64,000 nucleotides of DNA from Rhyacophila brunnea (GCA_022495005.1 JAGYXB010000056.1:1-64000); one strand, 5' to 3'. Positions 1 through 11,295 are shown, counted from the stretch's first letter. Notes: a model not told the origin generated them from the sequence alone. Numbers and translations are program-made.

Positions 1-154
1 AGACCACTGCGCTGTTAGGTAAATTATAACGTTGGATAATTTATTAAGGGTTACCTACATGATACACGATTATTGCTAAATCGATTAATAAATATCCTTA
101 GATAAGAGTTATATGAAATCAAAAGCTGTCAGATTTCAATAATATCTAAAATAA

Positions 155-562
155 TTACAACATAAAAAGAACTTCTTATATACCTACAACCTACAAATTT
201 TCTGTTGAATCATATAAACTTGACTTGACTAGCTTAAACGATCAAAAAAATGTGTACTTGATAGATATAATACTGAAATGTCATATTGATTTCCATAGTA
301 ACGCACGTATATATTAATAATTTAGTTGCTAGGACCCCAGACCCCTAGCAACCAATAATGGTGTCGAAATAACTTTTCATACAAAACAGTATTAACTGAA
401 AATGAATTCAATTCTACTTAAAGATGGCTAAAAGTATTAAAAAATGCATTGGCATCGTGTTCTGTTATATTCTAAAAGTTTCAAATTTCTAGCTAGTCGG
501 GTAGTTAGTTAAAAAAAATCGATTGCAAGATTTGTACCGGGCAAATAGAAGAATACGAGCTA
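155..562 (+). repeat. Dispersed repeat R1, copy 1
   Basis: This interval matches an inverted copy near 38162-38632 and a direct copy entering the right edge at about 63770-64000. Shared landmarks are ATAAAAAGAACTT, ACTGAAATGTCAT, the stretch around CGCACGTATATATTAATAA, and GATTGCAAGATTTGTACCGG. A small palindrome lies inside at 325-352 (arms GTTGCTAGG / CCTAGCAAC). No coding potential or clear terminal repeats were seen, so the class is unknown. Confidence 0.8.
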
Positions 563-954
563 ATTTTAAAGATATTTTTTGTATGTGCCGATAGAATTTT
601 TTTTGTAAATGATAATTATTATTAAATCACATGTAAGTAAGTAGATATTATATATTTTAACACTCATTGTGTAAAATACGCAATGGTCAGATTTTTTGCA
701 GTTCTCAATTAATGATTATAATATACATTTAATAACGGAAAAATATACCTAATTGCACTGGCGAAGGATGGAAGTAGGCTGTTAAGATCCGACATAAATA
801 AAGCACACTAAACTTTGACAGTCAAACGCAGGTATTTGTTTTCTTAACTATTTTTGTATTCTACGAATAATTCACAAGATTTGAGAATGTAACTTTCTTT
901 TTTATTTTCTATAGATCGCTTGGTCAATAAATACACAGTCAAGCACGTTTATTA
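563..954. other. No gene seen
   Basis: AT-rich sequence with many stops in all frames. No repeat match or motif was recognised. Confidence 0.6.
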
Positions 955-957
955 TTA

Positions 958-1613
958 GAGCGGAATGCAGAAACATTTGTCATAACTAAAATTTCCTTAG
1001 CAGAAAACACTAAGCAGAAACATTGTCCATAGTTAAGATCATTTCTATTGAAAATAATATCATATTTAAAAATTCTCTTTCCTATAGTTTAGGTAAATTA
1101 TTTTATAATTGTTAAACGATGACAAAAATATGACAACTGCATTTTACAAATGCAATAACTATAAATAAATATTAATATTTAATTATAATACTCTTATGTT
1201 TCCGTTATAAGTCATTATACATGATTCCACAGGCTCCGCAAGATATTTTTTAACATGGTAACACTAGCGTCAAGTGTCATTCTTCACCTGGCATTTTGTA
1301 TTTCTGCGGGCTGGCGTATAAAAGTAAAATAATATTCTGCAAGTACATACCAAACGAATTAACACTATTAATATCCATATTGAGATACATTGTTAAATGA
1401 ATTTGAGTGTATGGACTGTTTTATAGACATGCGAATTTATTTTGACAGCGCAGCTGTCAGTGGTAAATGGTAATACGGAAGGGGACGTGCTCATAACAAA
1501 AGTAGTCTATGGTTAAGGATTCCTTAACTCTATACTCAGGATTGTCTATAGTTAAGTCATGCTTTTCGGCGACTTATCCTTAGGATCGAAATCTTAGATT
1601 GTGCATTCCGCTC
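958..1613. mobile_element. PIF/Harbinger-like MITE H1, copy 1
   Basis: A 656-bp element bounded by perfect 12-bp inverted repeats, GAGCGGAATGCA at 958-969 and its complement at 1602-1613. It is flanked on both sides by TTA (955-957 and 1614-1616), the three-base TWA target duplication typical of PIF/Harbinger. A second copy with the same boundaries and TTA flanks lies at 39382-39994. There is no transposase coding, so it is non-autonomous. The superfamily is inferred from the target site and terminus, not from an enzyme. Confidence 0.88.
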
Positions 1614-1616
1614 TTA

Positions 1617-2369
1617 GTTATTATTTATTACAATACAACGATAACAGCCACATTCGAGAAGTCAATAAGTAATTCATAATTTGGAATCCACACAAGACAT
1701 ACTTATATAAATAATAATAAAAAATATTTTTTTGAGCTTGGCATAATAGCAATAAAATAATATGACAAGAAAACAGGAAGAATTCTTTATTTCTGTTCTG
1801 TGTTAAAATAAACATAATAAAGGAAAGAATGGGAAGCAATAAGTGGAATCACACCGCGAAAAGAATAATAGAAAAATAGCCGTGTAATCTATTTCGAGGA
1901 AAATGTTTTGACAGCAAAATTTATTACAACTCATTATAAGTTGTCATAACTAACAACCGGAAAAAGGTTAAGTGGGAAGGAAACAGTTTTCTTTTTAAAG
2001 TAGCTATCTCGGACTAGGAGGTAAGCAGGCATTCATTTTCCGAAAGATATATTGCGTTACACAAACAGAGAGGAAAAACAAATCTTGACGTCAGATGATT
2101 TACGAACATTATTTTCCTTGTCGACTGAAACTGACTGGAACAATAATTGTATATTATATAATTTAATTAAGACGTTATAATTAATTTATTATTTACAAAC
2201 ATCATCAATGTGATTAATAATATATTTTAGAGGGTTAATTAATTTGTTTTTACTAGAAAGACGTGCAACATGGTTATACTCGCTAATACTAAACAAATAT
2301 TAGTTAATTATTTATTATATTACTCGGCATGTAAACAAACGCCCGACAAATGTAGGCATACATTGGTAC
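1617..2369. other. No gene seen
   Basis: AT-rich DNA. A 72-codon minus-strand ORF at 1621-1839 is phenylalanine/leucine/tyrosine-rich and reads as translated AT-rich noise. No repeat match was found. Confidence 0.6.
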
Positions 2370-2464
2370 CAGGAAACACAGAAATAATGGGAAGTGTGTT
2401 ACCTTTTGGGTGTGTGTGACAACGTTTAAATCTCGAGTGGAAAGAAACATAGGATAAACGTTTA
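2370..2464 (-). repeat. Family A (hAT-like) end fragment
   Basis: Starts CAGGAAACACAGAAATAATG, the same terminus as the family A copies at 3064 and 11863. It keeps a diverged internal match (CTCGAGTGGAAAGAA, then ATAGGATAAAC against the family's CTCGAGTAAGGAAGAA). The other end is missing, so this is a truncated, older copy. Confidence 0.6.
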
Positions 2465-3055
2465 AAAGAAGAAGCTATTTTTAATAGTTACGTCTTTGTA
2501 TTATTATTTTATAATTTACATTAAAGTTTGTCGTGTAAATTAAACACGCATTCAATATTGGTGATATTTTAAGACACTCGGTGCCCTTTGTGTTTCTTGC
2601 GATTTATTAGTTCAAAATCTCGGTCTACGCCATGCCAACTGGATTTTACATTTCTATCTTATTAATTTGTGCTACGAGTAGACCACTCTAGGGGCAGTAA
2701 ATGAACATAGGCTCGCCATAAAACCAGCGTATGTACCTACGTGAAATTTAAGCATTATGGATCTAAAAGAGTGAATGAATCTATTAAAGGCATTCATCTG
2801 ACAATAGATTGAACCGGCTGATGATACGATCAAAAATATCAACAGATTACTATTCCCGCAACTCTTTTATTTAATTCAACTGGTAGATAATATATAAAAA
2901 TACCTACAATATAAATATAGGTATTCAGTTAATTTCGACTCGAGTAACGACAGGTATAATTAGTACGTATACGCTAATTTAAAGTTTAAAATATATCAAA
3001 AAATATGTTTTATAACCGTCATATTGATTAATTCATTCATATACCTAGCTGCATG
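2465..3055. other. No gene seen
   Basis: AT-rich. No ORF of note and no repeat match recognised. Confidence 0.55.
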
Positions 3056-3063
3056 GTTTATAC

Positions 3064-3909
3064 TAGGTAACTCAGAAATAATGGGAACTGAAATACACAA
3101 TGCGTAAGGCCATCCTCCCACGGCGCAACCTATGTCCGTCGAAACTGAAACTAAAATTCCAGCCAGTATCTAGCTAATGTATTTCAATGGCGGCTCGCTG
3201 ACGGCGAGACTGGAATCTCTCAGCTTCAAAACGGTCGCGAAGAGATGCGACATGCTAGTCGCGCGGTCTCTGAAGTTTCCAGTCACCGTAAAACAGTAGT
3301 ACCAACATCATTAGATTTCGGTGAAAAATCATATTTTCTTACCAAAATTGGTAGCACTTCGTAAAGCCGCTAGCGTCATATCGTAAAAACCAAAACAACC
3401 AGAGACGTCAAAAGTAAATATTAATCGGAAAATTAAAATAACATAATTGTAAACGCTGCAGCGCGCGTATTGTCAGTTTTTGTACAACACAGCTGACAGT
3501 CCAGTTTGATAGTTTGAGGTTATGAGATTATTATTTCAACTGGGTTTCGGTAGCGCCGTGTGCGAAGCATCACATTGGTCAGTTTATGAGTTCCTTCACA
3601 AACCAGTTCCATCAGATTTCAGTTGCGCCGTGGGAGGATGGCCTAAGGCGATAGCAGGTAACCAACTCGAGTAAGGAAGAATCCGGGTTAAACTTACACA
3701 CTTGTTAAGAATACGTTTTACGTCGAATACTAAAAACTGCTCTCGGTTTATGCATTTACGCACATTTAATGTTGGTGTATTACACACACTATTGCATGTG
3801 CATAATGCGTGCTTCATTTTCGTAGGACACTCACACATTCAAAAGCCTGCTTCACCATGCGGCGTATTGAATATTGCCTATCGGTATTCTATTTAATATC
3901 TGTTCTGTG
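3064..3909 (-). mobile_element. Family A hAT-like element, split by a MITE
   Basis: The element is flanked by an exact 8-bp duplication, GTTTATAC (3056-3063 and 3910-3917), the hAT target length. One end reads TAGGTAACTCAGAAATAATG, the other (complement) CACAGAACAGATATTAAATA, a short imperfect inverted repeat. Removing the MITE at 3108-3643 and one TAA leaves about 307 bp, close to the 289, 307 and 332 bp of the copies at 11863, 16327 and 51039. Short ORFs inside are not conserved between copies. It is non-autonomous; the hAT assignment rests on target length and termini. Confidence 0.88.
3108..3643. mobile_element. PIF/Harbinger-like MITE H2 nested in family A
   Basis: A 536-bp element with 22-bp perfect inverted repeats, beginning GGCCATCCTCCCACGGCGCA at 3108 and ending in its complement at 3643. 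TAA flanks both ends (3105-3107, 3644-3646). The family A copy at 16327-16633 is continuous across this point with a single TAA, giving a natural empty site. No transposase is encoded. The interior holds a relatively GC-rich block near 3180-3290. Confidence 0.93.
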
Positions 3910-3982
3910 GTTTATACTGTTTATAGGAAAATTTATTATATATTGTCCTATAAACAGTAAGTAAAAGAGAGATCCAGAAACT

Positions 3983-4332
3983 AACAGTAGCACAACGTGG
4001 TATGGAGAGGTGCATGCTGGGAATAACGCGAAAAGACAAAAAAATGAATGAGTGGATAAGGAAGCAGACAAGGGTTTGCGATGTAATAGTTTATTAAAAG
4101 CCTTAAATGGAGATGGGCTGGACACATAGCTCGAAGAAGAGACAATCGTTGGACAAATCTAGTCATCCAGTGGTATCCAAGAAGTACAAAACGTCCGCAA
4201 GGTAGATCTAGAGGTCGCTGGATCGATGAAATGATAAAGTGCGGAAGTACGTGGCAACGCAATGCACAGGACCGAGAGAAGTGGAAGCAGCTTGAAGAGG
4301 CCTTCATCCAGCAGTGGATAGATTCAGGCTGA
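3983..4332 (+). pseudogene. RTE-type LINE, C-terminal end of reverse transcriptase ORF
   Basis: The 3' end of an RTE-clade (BovB-like) non-LTR retrotransposon ORF. The reading frame contains QRGMERCMLGITRKDKK, then after a frame change the hallmark KWRWAGHIARRRDNRW, an RGRWIDEM segment and a terminal QQWIDSG before a TGA at 4330-4332. The stop is followed at once by a GATGATGATGGTGATGATGA tail, the short-repeat 3' end usual for RTE. The catalytic reverse-transcriptase region is absent and stops occur near 4092-4105, so this is a dead, 5'-truncated copy. Related relics lie at 21518-22165 (+) and 31070-31320 (-). Confidence 0.85.
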
Positions 4333-4344
4333 TGATGATGGTGA

Positions 4345-4645
4345 TGATGATATTATATATTATTATATACATTTATACGTACAGAAACAAAACTACAGGC
4401 ACCAAACAAAATCTTGAAATAATTATCACTAGAGCCTGAAACTACACCAGCGTGCTTACATCAAATTTGAAGATGGCGGAAAGTCAAGCAAGGGCATACA
4501 ATACACATGTCTCAGTAATATGCTCAGCGGTTTGGATTTATCCGCACTCACACAGAGACGAATTTAATCGTCGTGTATACACGAGGAATTTGGGGAACCC
4601 ATTGCAATATCTCGACTAAAATGGGCTCATGTTTAACCAATAGAC
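4345..4645. other. No gene seen
   Basis: No recognisable feature between two LINE 3' ends. Confidence 0.5.
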
Positions 4646-4842
4646 CTAGGCCGGACAGTCAGAAAAGTTTTTGATGCGAAACCATCTTATCTGGGCGGAA
4701 GAGTGTTGGGAGAATAAAAATGCTGTGGTTAGATAATGTGGTGCAGGATATACAAGCGATTGGAATACCGAATTGGAGAAGGATTGCGGAGGACAGATCA
4801 GACTGGAGAACACGAATTGAGGGGGCGACAAATGATGATGAT
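4646..4842 (+). pseudogene. LINE 3'-end ORF fragment
   Basis: The frame starting ATG at 4720 reads MLWLDNVVQDIQAIGIPNWR followed by an RIAEDRSDW segment. This matches the extreme C-terminal tail found on many insect non-LTR retrotransposons (pattern RWLDxVxxDLxxxGxxxWRxxAxDRxxWR). It ends in a GATGATGATGG run like the neighbouring RTE end. It is not the same family as 3983-4332. Upstream frames (4646-4719) are broken. No catalytic domain remains. Confidence 0.65.
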
Positions 4843-5545
4843 GGTGAATGCATGATATACACCCGTCGCGAATGGCATATGCAATTTAGGCCTACAATTT
4901 ACGAGGATGCCATTTTTTTGGTTTTTATAGATCAATCATCACGGAGTAAATACAAAGGATTTAAATAAGTAGACGCCTAATTACAGTCAAAAAATAAAAT
5001 GAAATAATCATGTATCTAATACAACAGCTACATTAAAAAACAACACTTCAACTTGGATTATCCTATTGCAAAAACAAGCGTGAAAGACTTAAAGCAGTCA
5101 AACAACATATTTATAATATGTGAAATAATAATTATGGAGGAAGAATATTCCAGCACGTACATTTAAAAAAAAAGCTCTTGTCCGCTTATGCAATTTTAAA
5201 TCAACTTGTCGAGCTTTTGGCGCACCAATAAAAACTCTGACAGCTTAATTTCGCCTGTTTAAGCCATCCTCGACTCGGTAGCGTGGGAAACTAATGTTTC
5301 TAACACGTGTTTGTTTGCATGAATATTTTTTTCTCTCGAGAAAGCTTGCGTCTGACGATTGATGAATAATTCTAAACAAATTTTTTTTTAATTTATTAGA
5401 ATATAGACAATTATTGTACGTTGATTGATATGTTAATGTTTCTGCTATTGATTGATCGTATTGGTTAACAATAAAGAATATCATCGGCTAAGACCTACCT
5501 AGTATCTACCCGCACCGCAAAATCCGACGTGAGCTGTTGTATATT
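4843..5545. other. No gene seen
   Basis: AT-rich. The 79-codon minus-strand ORF at 5245-5484 has no recognisable domain and is most likely chance. Confidence 0.55.
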
Positions 5546-5549
5546 AAAC

Positions 5550-5870
5550 AGATGGCCGTATAGCATTGCGATAAAATTATCGTATAAATAAAAAACTTAA
5601 AGTACGTAATAAAACCCACCGGAATACAAGTAAAAGACAGAAGAAAATAGGGAGGTAAATAAATTAGAAACATAATCATATCGTATATATTTATGTAGAA
5701 TTCTGAATGATTCAAAAGTAGGTTAGCACGTAGGCGTTCCTGAAATGCTCCACGAACAATGCGTCATTTTTTATCTTAATGCTATACGGCCAGCTGTTTC
5801 TGGTATGGCACTGGTGAATCGTATCATAACGGCGAACTGATTACGTACAATTTACATCTAACCGAATTTG
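5550..5870 (+). repeat. Repeat family F with inverted arms, copy 1
   Basis: Inverted arms AGATGGCCGTATAGCATT (about 5551-5568) and AATGCTATACGGCCAGCTG (about 5778-5796) enclose about 240 bp. The sequence just beyond, with GTTTCTGGTA, GGTGAATCGTATCAT and TACGTACAATTTAC, is a diverged copy of a unit seen at 14638, 28977 and 39208. Flanking target duplications were not resolved. Confidence 0.6.
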
Positions 5871-5924
5871 ATAGTAGGTATAAGAATGTTAAATAAGCTG
5901 TCCGTCTGTCAATCACCGTTGTTA

Positions 5925-6010
5925 TTATTTATTTATTCATAATATCATATCATTCATAATCAGTTTAATCACATTCATAATCATTCATAATATCATTCAT
6001 AATTTATATA
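5925..6010. repeat. Short tandem ATTCATAATATC-type array
   Basis: Irregular repeats of ATTCATAAT and ATCATATCATTCATAATC. A simple, degenerate minisatellite. Confidence 0.7.
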
Positions 6011-6160
6011 ATTAACTGCACGGTATTTTTAATTGAATTGGACACCTATGTATCTACCTATATATAATATTTAAAATCATAGGTACCTAAATACTATAAT
6101 TGAGCAGCCGAGGAATAACTTTTTATTGTATTAATTTATTATATAAGTTAGAATGAACTG

Positions 6161-6929
6161 CATAGCCCCCACAAGGGGGGGGGGGGCTGACAGGGCTCTA
6201 GCCTGGGGGCACGGGCTTACGAGGGGCCCAGCCTGGCAGGTCAACCAGTTAAGCGAGACATACAGACACCACGAATTTGCTCTAATAGTTTAAAAAAAAT
6301 TCGCCTGCGGTGCTATAAGACGGATAAAATTTTATTTTATAATTACTTTTCGTGTGTTTCCTGACTAATAAAAATGACTATTTATCCAACATGGCGAAGG
6401 TTCACAAAAGGGGGTCGCGATCAGAGCTTCAAAATATGACGCTGAGTGCCGACAATTCAAGCGAATTTATTTAAAAATACAAAAATTTTAAAAACTTTAT
6501 TTTATACGGAACCCTGTAGGTCTATTCTATGCTTATCGACCGCTAAAGTGATAAAGTGATACATATTATCAAACTTAGGGTAGGTTTGTATCAAAATATT
6601 AGCACTTATTGTAACAATTACACGAAGTTGGTTTTTATTGTTGCAATAAGTGCTATATTTTAACAGCACCTATCTTGCTGCTGTTAAAATATCGAACTTA
6701 TTGCACCAATAAAAACCAGCTTCGTGTAATTGTTACAATAAGTGCTAATATTTTGATACAAACCTACCTTAAGTTTGATACTATTTATCAATTTAGTGTT
6801 CGATAAGTATAGAATAGACCCACTGGAGTTCTAAAAGTATGTCATTTGGGAAACACTACTGTAGAACACCACACTGTCCTTAACCTTAGCGATTGGTTGG
6901 GGGGCCCGCTTCAGGATGTGGGGGCCATG
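6161..6929 (+). mobile_element. Family B hAT-like MITE, copy 1, carrying a foldback
   Basis: Flanked by an exact 8-bp duplication ATGAACTG (6153-6160, 6930-6937). Ends are CATAGCCCCCACAAGG and, reverse-complemented, CATGGCCCCCACATCCTGAA, so the outer dozen bases are inverted repeats and the next 40 bases are GC-rich on both sides, with a long G run at about 6175. Copies at 24060, 37301 and 45776 share the ends and the GCAGGTG/GCGGTG internal region. At 769 bp it is about twice the size of its relatives (395, 373) because a palindrome occupies about 6511-6832. No coding capacity. Confidence 0.92.
6511..6832. repeat. Large foldback palindrome inside family B
   Basis: Two arms of about 150 bp read as inverted copies: GGTCTATTCTATGCTTATCG on the left answers CGATAAGTATAGAATAGACC on the right. 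Long matching stretches such as GTTTGTATCAAAATATTAGC and ATTGTAACAATTACACGAAG lead to a centre near 6671 (ACAGCACCTATCTTGCTGCT). Other family B copies lack this segment, so it arrived later. The target duplication could not be placed. Confidence 0.88.
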
Positions 6930-6937
6930 ATGAACTG

Positions 6938-7694
6938 TATTCGTTGTCAGTGTGTAAATTTACCTTTTGGTGAGTGCACATAGTGCCTGAAGATGCCGAA
7001 AGACGAAACCCAGGTCGCATAAAACGACTCAAATAGAATAGTACAAAACTTAAATCTATAAGAATTTTAATTCAAATTCCATCAAGTACCCTCGGTCGTT
7101 AGTATTAATATTATAAGACGTAATATATTTAATATTTTTATTGAATAATTAAAACACGTTTCACGAAAATAACAATCGTGTGATTCACCCTATCTAATGC
7201 CCTGAACATTTACTTCTAGTACGATTAATTTTCTGTTTAAGCCCAAAAGCAACAATCAAGATTAATCTAAAACTTCTTAATTTCAAAGTACACGCATTAA
7301 AAGAATTCTTTGAGCTAGTATCTCTTTCATTAAACAGCGTTCCGACCGACTCGCGGGTCAGAGGTTAGATGCCTATCAGAGTTTAAAGCACACGATGTTT
7401 TTCTTGGCTACACTGCATTTATTTACTCACTGGTAAATGACCTCGTCATGTTGTAAACTTGCAACGGATATTTATTTAAAAAAATATATGTTATTATAAT
7501 TGTAAGTGTCATGTTATCTTTTGAACACTGAATTGCAGTTATTATGCAAATAATATTTTGTAGTCAATGTTATGCTTGTTATTTTTCCAATGATTTGTAT
7601 GTTTCCAATGATTTGTATGTTGTCAATGTTATCAGTGACAACTGGTACTGGGTGGAGACAACTAATTACTACATTTTCTTCTTTAAATACATAA
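6938..7694. other. No gene seen
   Basis: AT-rich. One small direct repeat, TTTCCAATGATTTGTATG, occurs twice in tandem near 7585-7620. Confidence 0.6.
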
Positions 7695-7697
7695 TAA

Positions 7698-8215
7698 GGC
7701 TTCGGCCACATATGTAGGGGCTTCGCTAGGTGCTATGCTTGTCTACTAAACATACTACTGCCACATTGCACGCTACGTGCTTAGGTACAAATTCATTTGA
7801 CATTAGGGAGCGTTCAAGTCAACAACGATAATATGTCACTCTCAAAACTAACCAGAAAGCTACTTTTCACAGAAAATTTAAGTCTAAAATTTCTAAAGTC
7901 TCAAATTCGAACTTGTTGGGTGCATAATGTCAATTCATCATATGCGTCATTATTCATAACCTCAAAATATACGGTGTTTGACATTGTCATACTGAAGAAA
8001 CATCCGCCACCTTGCAAAATCACTAGGTGATACAATAAAAATAACCAACACGTTTGTTCGCCGGGAGACTCACAAGGTGACTAAATAATCACGTAGCGAG
8101 GCGCGAAGCGTGCACTATGGCCATTGCGATAGTATAGTGTGCGTCCGTTCGCAAGGATATTATGTCACTTAGCACGTAGCCACCAAGCAAGGCACCTGCC
8201 TATGTGGCCTTAGCC
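7698..8215. mobile_element. PIF/Harbinger-like MITE H3
   Basis: A 518-bp element with TAA on both sides (7695-7697, 8216-8218). Imperfect inverted repeats extend about 45 bp: the left end starts GGCTTCGGCCACATATGTAG, and the right end reverse-complemented starts GGCTAAGGCCACATAGGCAG. The 77-codon ORF at 7797-8030 shows no transposase motif. The superfamily is inferred from the TAA target and GGC terminus. Confidence 0.78.
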
Positions 8216-8336
8216 TAAGCGATGTCTGGGCTGGACAGCGGTGATTTTCGTTTGAGAAATTATCAAAAGGAAAATAATTATAGGTATACGTTAAAATAAG
8301 GATGTCAAAGAAATTTACTCTGGACACGATCTAAAT

Positions 8337-9360
8337 CAGTGGTTCCCAAAGTAGTTCATACAGACCCCCAGGGGTCCTTGTGACAGCTGAGAGGGTCTGC
8401 GGCAAATTAAAAATAATTTGGGGGTGCGTGGACAACGTCAGGGGGTCCGCGAAAGGTCTGATATAACAAATATTTGTGACACATTTTCATTATTATGAAA
8501 GTTAAAATACTTCGTTGGTTACTATATACTTACTATATACTAAAATAATATAATTCGTTTGTTGTCTAAAAGTGCATGTTTGGATCGATTTTATGCACTC
8601 TTTGATTCAGTGTTGGAAAGTAAATAGAATGATATGCGGCTCAATTTAATTAATTCAAAAAATGACTTGACTATGACTATCTATACTGATTTAACTCAAC
8701 TTAATTTAACGAAATCAATTTGAAGCTACAAGGTGGTCAATTAAATTTAATCAAAACTAAAAGTATAATATCTGCGTTCGTTGATGTTGTTTCGATGATG
8801 ATTTTGCTAGCTAATTGTCAACACTTAACGGCTCTTTATTCTGAGAGCCAAAGATTTGAAGACATTATTCACCCACAAATTCAGATGAAACCATACTACA
8901 GGAGCATTCTATTGAATTATCCACAAATGAGGAGCTGAAACCAATGTTATATCCTGAATTATGGATCACACGTCACACTACACTGTACAGAGGCTGTTGA
9001 TTGTTTTCCCGTCTTTCTATTTAGTAGAACGGGGACTTAGTGCAGTTATGCACCTAATCACGAAAAAAATAATGTTACTCACAAACATAGAGGCGAACAT
9101 AAATAATCTCGTAGCATTCCTTCAGGTTCACCCATATCATTGAAAAAAATGTGTTTTTGTGTTTCAAAACAAAAGTTATAATTTCAATTAATACCACTTT
9201 AAATATCAAAATTGTTTATTTATATTGTATTTTTACATCAACATTACATTTATAACTTTTCTATTATGCAGTAATGTAGAGTTATTTCACTTGGGTGTTC
9301 ACGGCCATGTTTTTGCTTTAAGAATGGGTCCATGGGCATAATAAGTTTGGGAACCTATTA
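8337..9360 (+). mobile_element. hAT transposon relic (SCAND3/ZBED-like lineage)
   Basis: Begins CAGTGGTTCCCAAAGTAG, a canonical hAT terminus followed by a GGGGTCC-rich zone. It ends near 9356 in AAGTTTGGGAACC, the matching inverted end with its last bases mutated. Between them are broken pieces of a hAT transposase on the plus strand (next entry). At about 1 kb the element is a deletion derivative. No clear 8-bp duplication survives. Confidence 0.8.
8600..9142 (+). pseudogene. hAT transposase C-terminal remnant
   Basis: Plus-strand frames at 8720-8938 and 8961-9143 carry the end of a hAT transposase. The second reads IVFPSFYLVERGLSAVMHL, then KKIMLLTNIEANINNL, and finishes in VHPYH before the stop. 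This corresponds to the hAT C-terminal dimerisation region (F-P-xx-Y-L-V-E-R-G-x-S-A-V, usually followed by LTKK..L). The first frame is a diverged upstream part with a stop between the two. The BED finger and catalytic core are missing. Confidence 0.75.
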
Positions 9361-9364
9361 ATCA

Positions 9365-9865
9365 TACATATTTATGAACCTATAAATAAAGCTTATAAGA
9401 AACCTCATACGGACTCCAGATAATAGATAGACCATATAGTATAATATCTAAAACATTTGGATTATTGAATGGCTTAGCTTGTCTCATGACGAATCATAGA
9501 AGCTTGCTGACACAGAGCTGTAAAATTGATGTGTGGGTTAAAATATAATCTTGAGTCAAACAATATGCCAAGATCTTCGATCTCAGATCGACGCTTCAGT
9601 TAGCTGTGTGACATAAAATATGTAGTTGTATATAATTCAATTGGCTTGAACTAATTAAATTTTGTGAGTTATTCGTTGAATAAAAGAAATAGTTTATTAA
9701 ATTATTAGCAAGTACGATTACCTAAATTTGGAATGATCAAGACATCGGTTAGCAATTGAGGTACTTGATTGATACCTTGATTTAAAACAAAAAAAAACGA
9801 TAGTCAAAATTAACGCAATTTGATAAGCATTTCTTGTAAAACTACTAGTTAATTTCGTCGTAAAT
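9365..9865. other. No gene seen
   Basis: AT-rich; no match recognised. Confidence 0.5.
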
Positions 9866-9867
9866 AG

Positions 9868-10005
9868 ATGGGATAACCGTAGCTTAACTGGTAAAGCATA
9901 TTGGCATGAATTCAGTGATTTTTCAAAAAAGATTTTTCTACTAGGTAGGTATCTGAGGTATTTTTAAATTAGGTATATTCAGTAAAATATATGTTTCTTA
10001 AATGT
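9868..10005 (+). repeat. Degenerate tRNA-derived SINE (family S3)
   Basis: GTAGCTTAACTGGTAAAGCA resembles a Pol III A box of tRNA origin. A downstream TTTTTCAAAAAAGATTTTTCTA is shared with the SINE-like unit at 46411. The B box is not recognisable, so this copy is old or rearranged. Confidence 0.5.
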
Positions 10006-10009
10006 ATTA

Positions 10010-11045
10010 GCATACAGTACGTTTGGGAAACACTGACCTAAACTGTCGTAACAAATACTACACAAAACGCCACTACAAGGACATATCACCACCGTCTAAG
10101 TAGTTTTACAATGACCTCAGAGTAATCTTATGCAAACTGAAAATCGTATTTGGATCGGAATCGGTTTGCGCACATGAGAGGAGTATTAATTGTTCATAAT
10201 AATGCTACATGTTCTAGTTCGCGAAGTGAGTAATAGTTGAGCAATGTCTTAAAAAATGCAGGCAGTGCGATGCACTTGCATGGTATTAGAGAAGCCGTCA
10301 CTGGTTATGGTTATCGCATAAACATCTGTAGGTACTTAACTTTGTCAATGTAATTGTAATACAACTAGATCCATAAATATTATGGACAAAATCTCTGAAG
10401 AGGAAGATAATAATAATATTATTAATATAGATATTTTGCTTTTCGGAAGTAATAAATTGAAATGTATTCGCCAAAAAGAGCGATGTGATACCTTGCTTAG
10501 CAAAGCCCTATCTTTTATTATAATACTAAATTATGCTAAGTGTAATAAATAAATAAATTGTATAGTAAAAAGTTAAGATATTCTGCAAAGTATAACCAGT
10601 ATCATAATAGGAGTGTGTAAATGAACGCAATCTGGCAAACATAAAATATTGTAATTTCAAACAGAATGTCGTTAATGGCTTCTCTTACGAAGTTGGTGCG
10701 AAGACAAATTGTTCAAATTTTAGTCCAGAAGCCAAGAATTAGTGTTAGTATTACTCACTTACATACTTCCTTTGATAAGAATCTTTAATGCTTCCTTGTG
10801 ACAAAATGGTTTGTAATAAACACAACTATTTCATTCCGTTTGTGACAGCGATAGTTACCTAACTATTAGGTATTCCTAGTTGCGACTAACATTTAAACAT
10901 AGAGGGTTTAACGTAACTTATAGGTATGAATGAAACAATGTTAACCGTAGTTTTTTGTTTTTCGAGTAGGTATTCAATATTCATTCTACTGGTGTATTTT
11001 TCTACCAATCAGAAAGTAAAGTACCTATGTATTGATATTTTTATT
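10010..11045. other. No gene seen
   Basis: A possible isolated hAT end occurs near 10021 (GTTTGGGAAACACTGA). Otherwise no recognisable structure. Confidence 0.5.
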
Positions 11046-11051
11046 ATATAA

Positions 11052-11295
11052 AATGAAGCGTTGGACTATCACGCCGTGGGTCCCAGGTTCGAATCCTGGG
11101 TCTGGCAAGTACACATATTGTTTTTCAATTTGTGTCTGTCAGGGTATGGACCATAGACTATAGATACATCGTATGGACCTAATAGGTTGAGCAAGTGGCT
11201 GAGATCCATTTCTCGTAAAAAAACAAAAATCTGTTAATACAAACCTCTACTCTGTGGAGGCCCATATTATGATCCTATTAGGATCGGACATGGTC
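11052..11295 (+). repeat. tRNA-derived SINE S1, copy 1
   Basis: Head reads GAAGCGTTGGACTATCACGC with a perfect Pol III B box GGTTCGAATCC at 11086-11096. The body CAAGTACACATATTGTTTTT, AGGTTGAGCAAGTGGCTGA and CATTTCTCGTAAAAA is followed by a 3' end GATCCTATTAGGATCGGACA. Other copies: 44189 and 49349 (+), 40096, 41870 and 42930 (-). The 5' end lacks the GGCCGCGCGGC start seen at 44189 and 49349. About 38 extra bases near 11150-11185 duplicate the phrase TATGGACC. Confidence 0.88.

Noticed and set aside
6170..6190. G runs (also at 20267 and 37313) as biological signals
   Set aside because: Long homopolymers are length-uncertain in assemblies. In family B they lie at a G-rich terminus and need no special explanation.
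11052..11130. Functional tRNA gene at the perfect B box
   Set aside because: The same sequence recurs in six copies joined to a common non-tRNA body, and the 5' half is incomplete, so it is a SINE.
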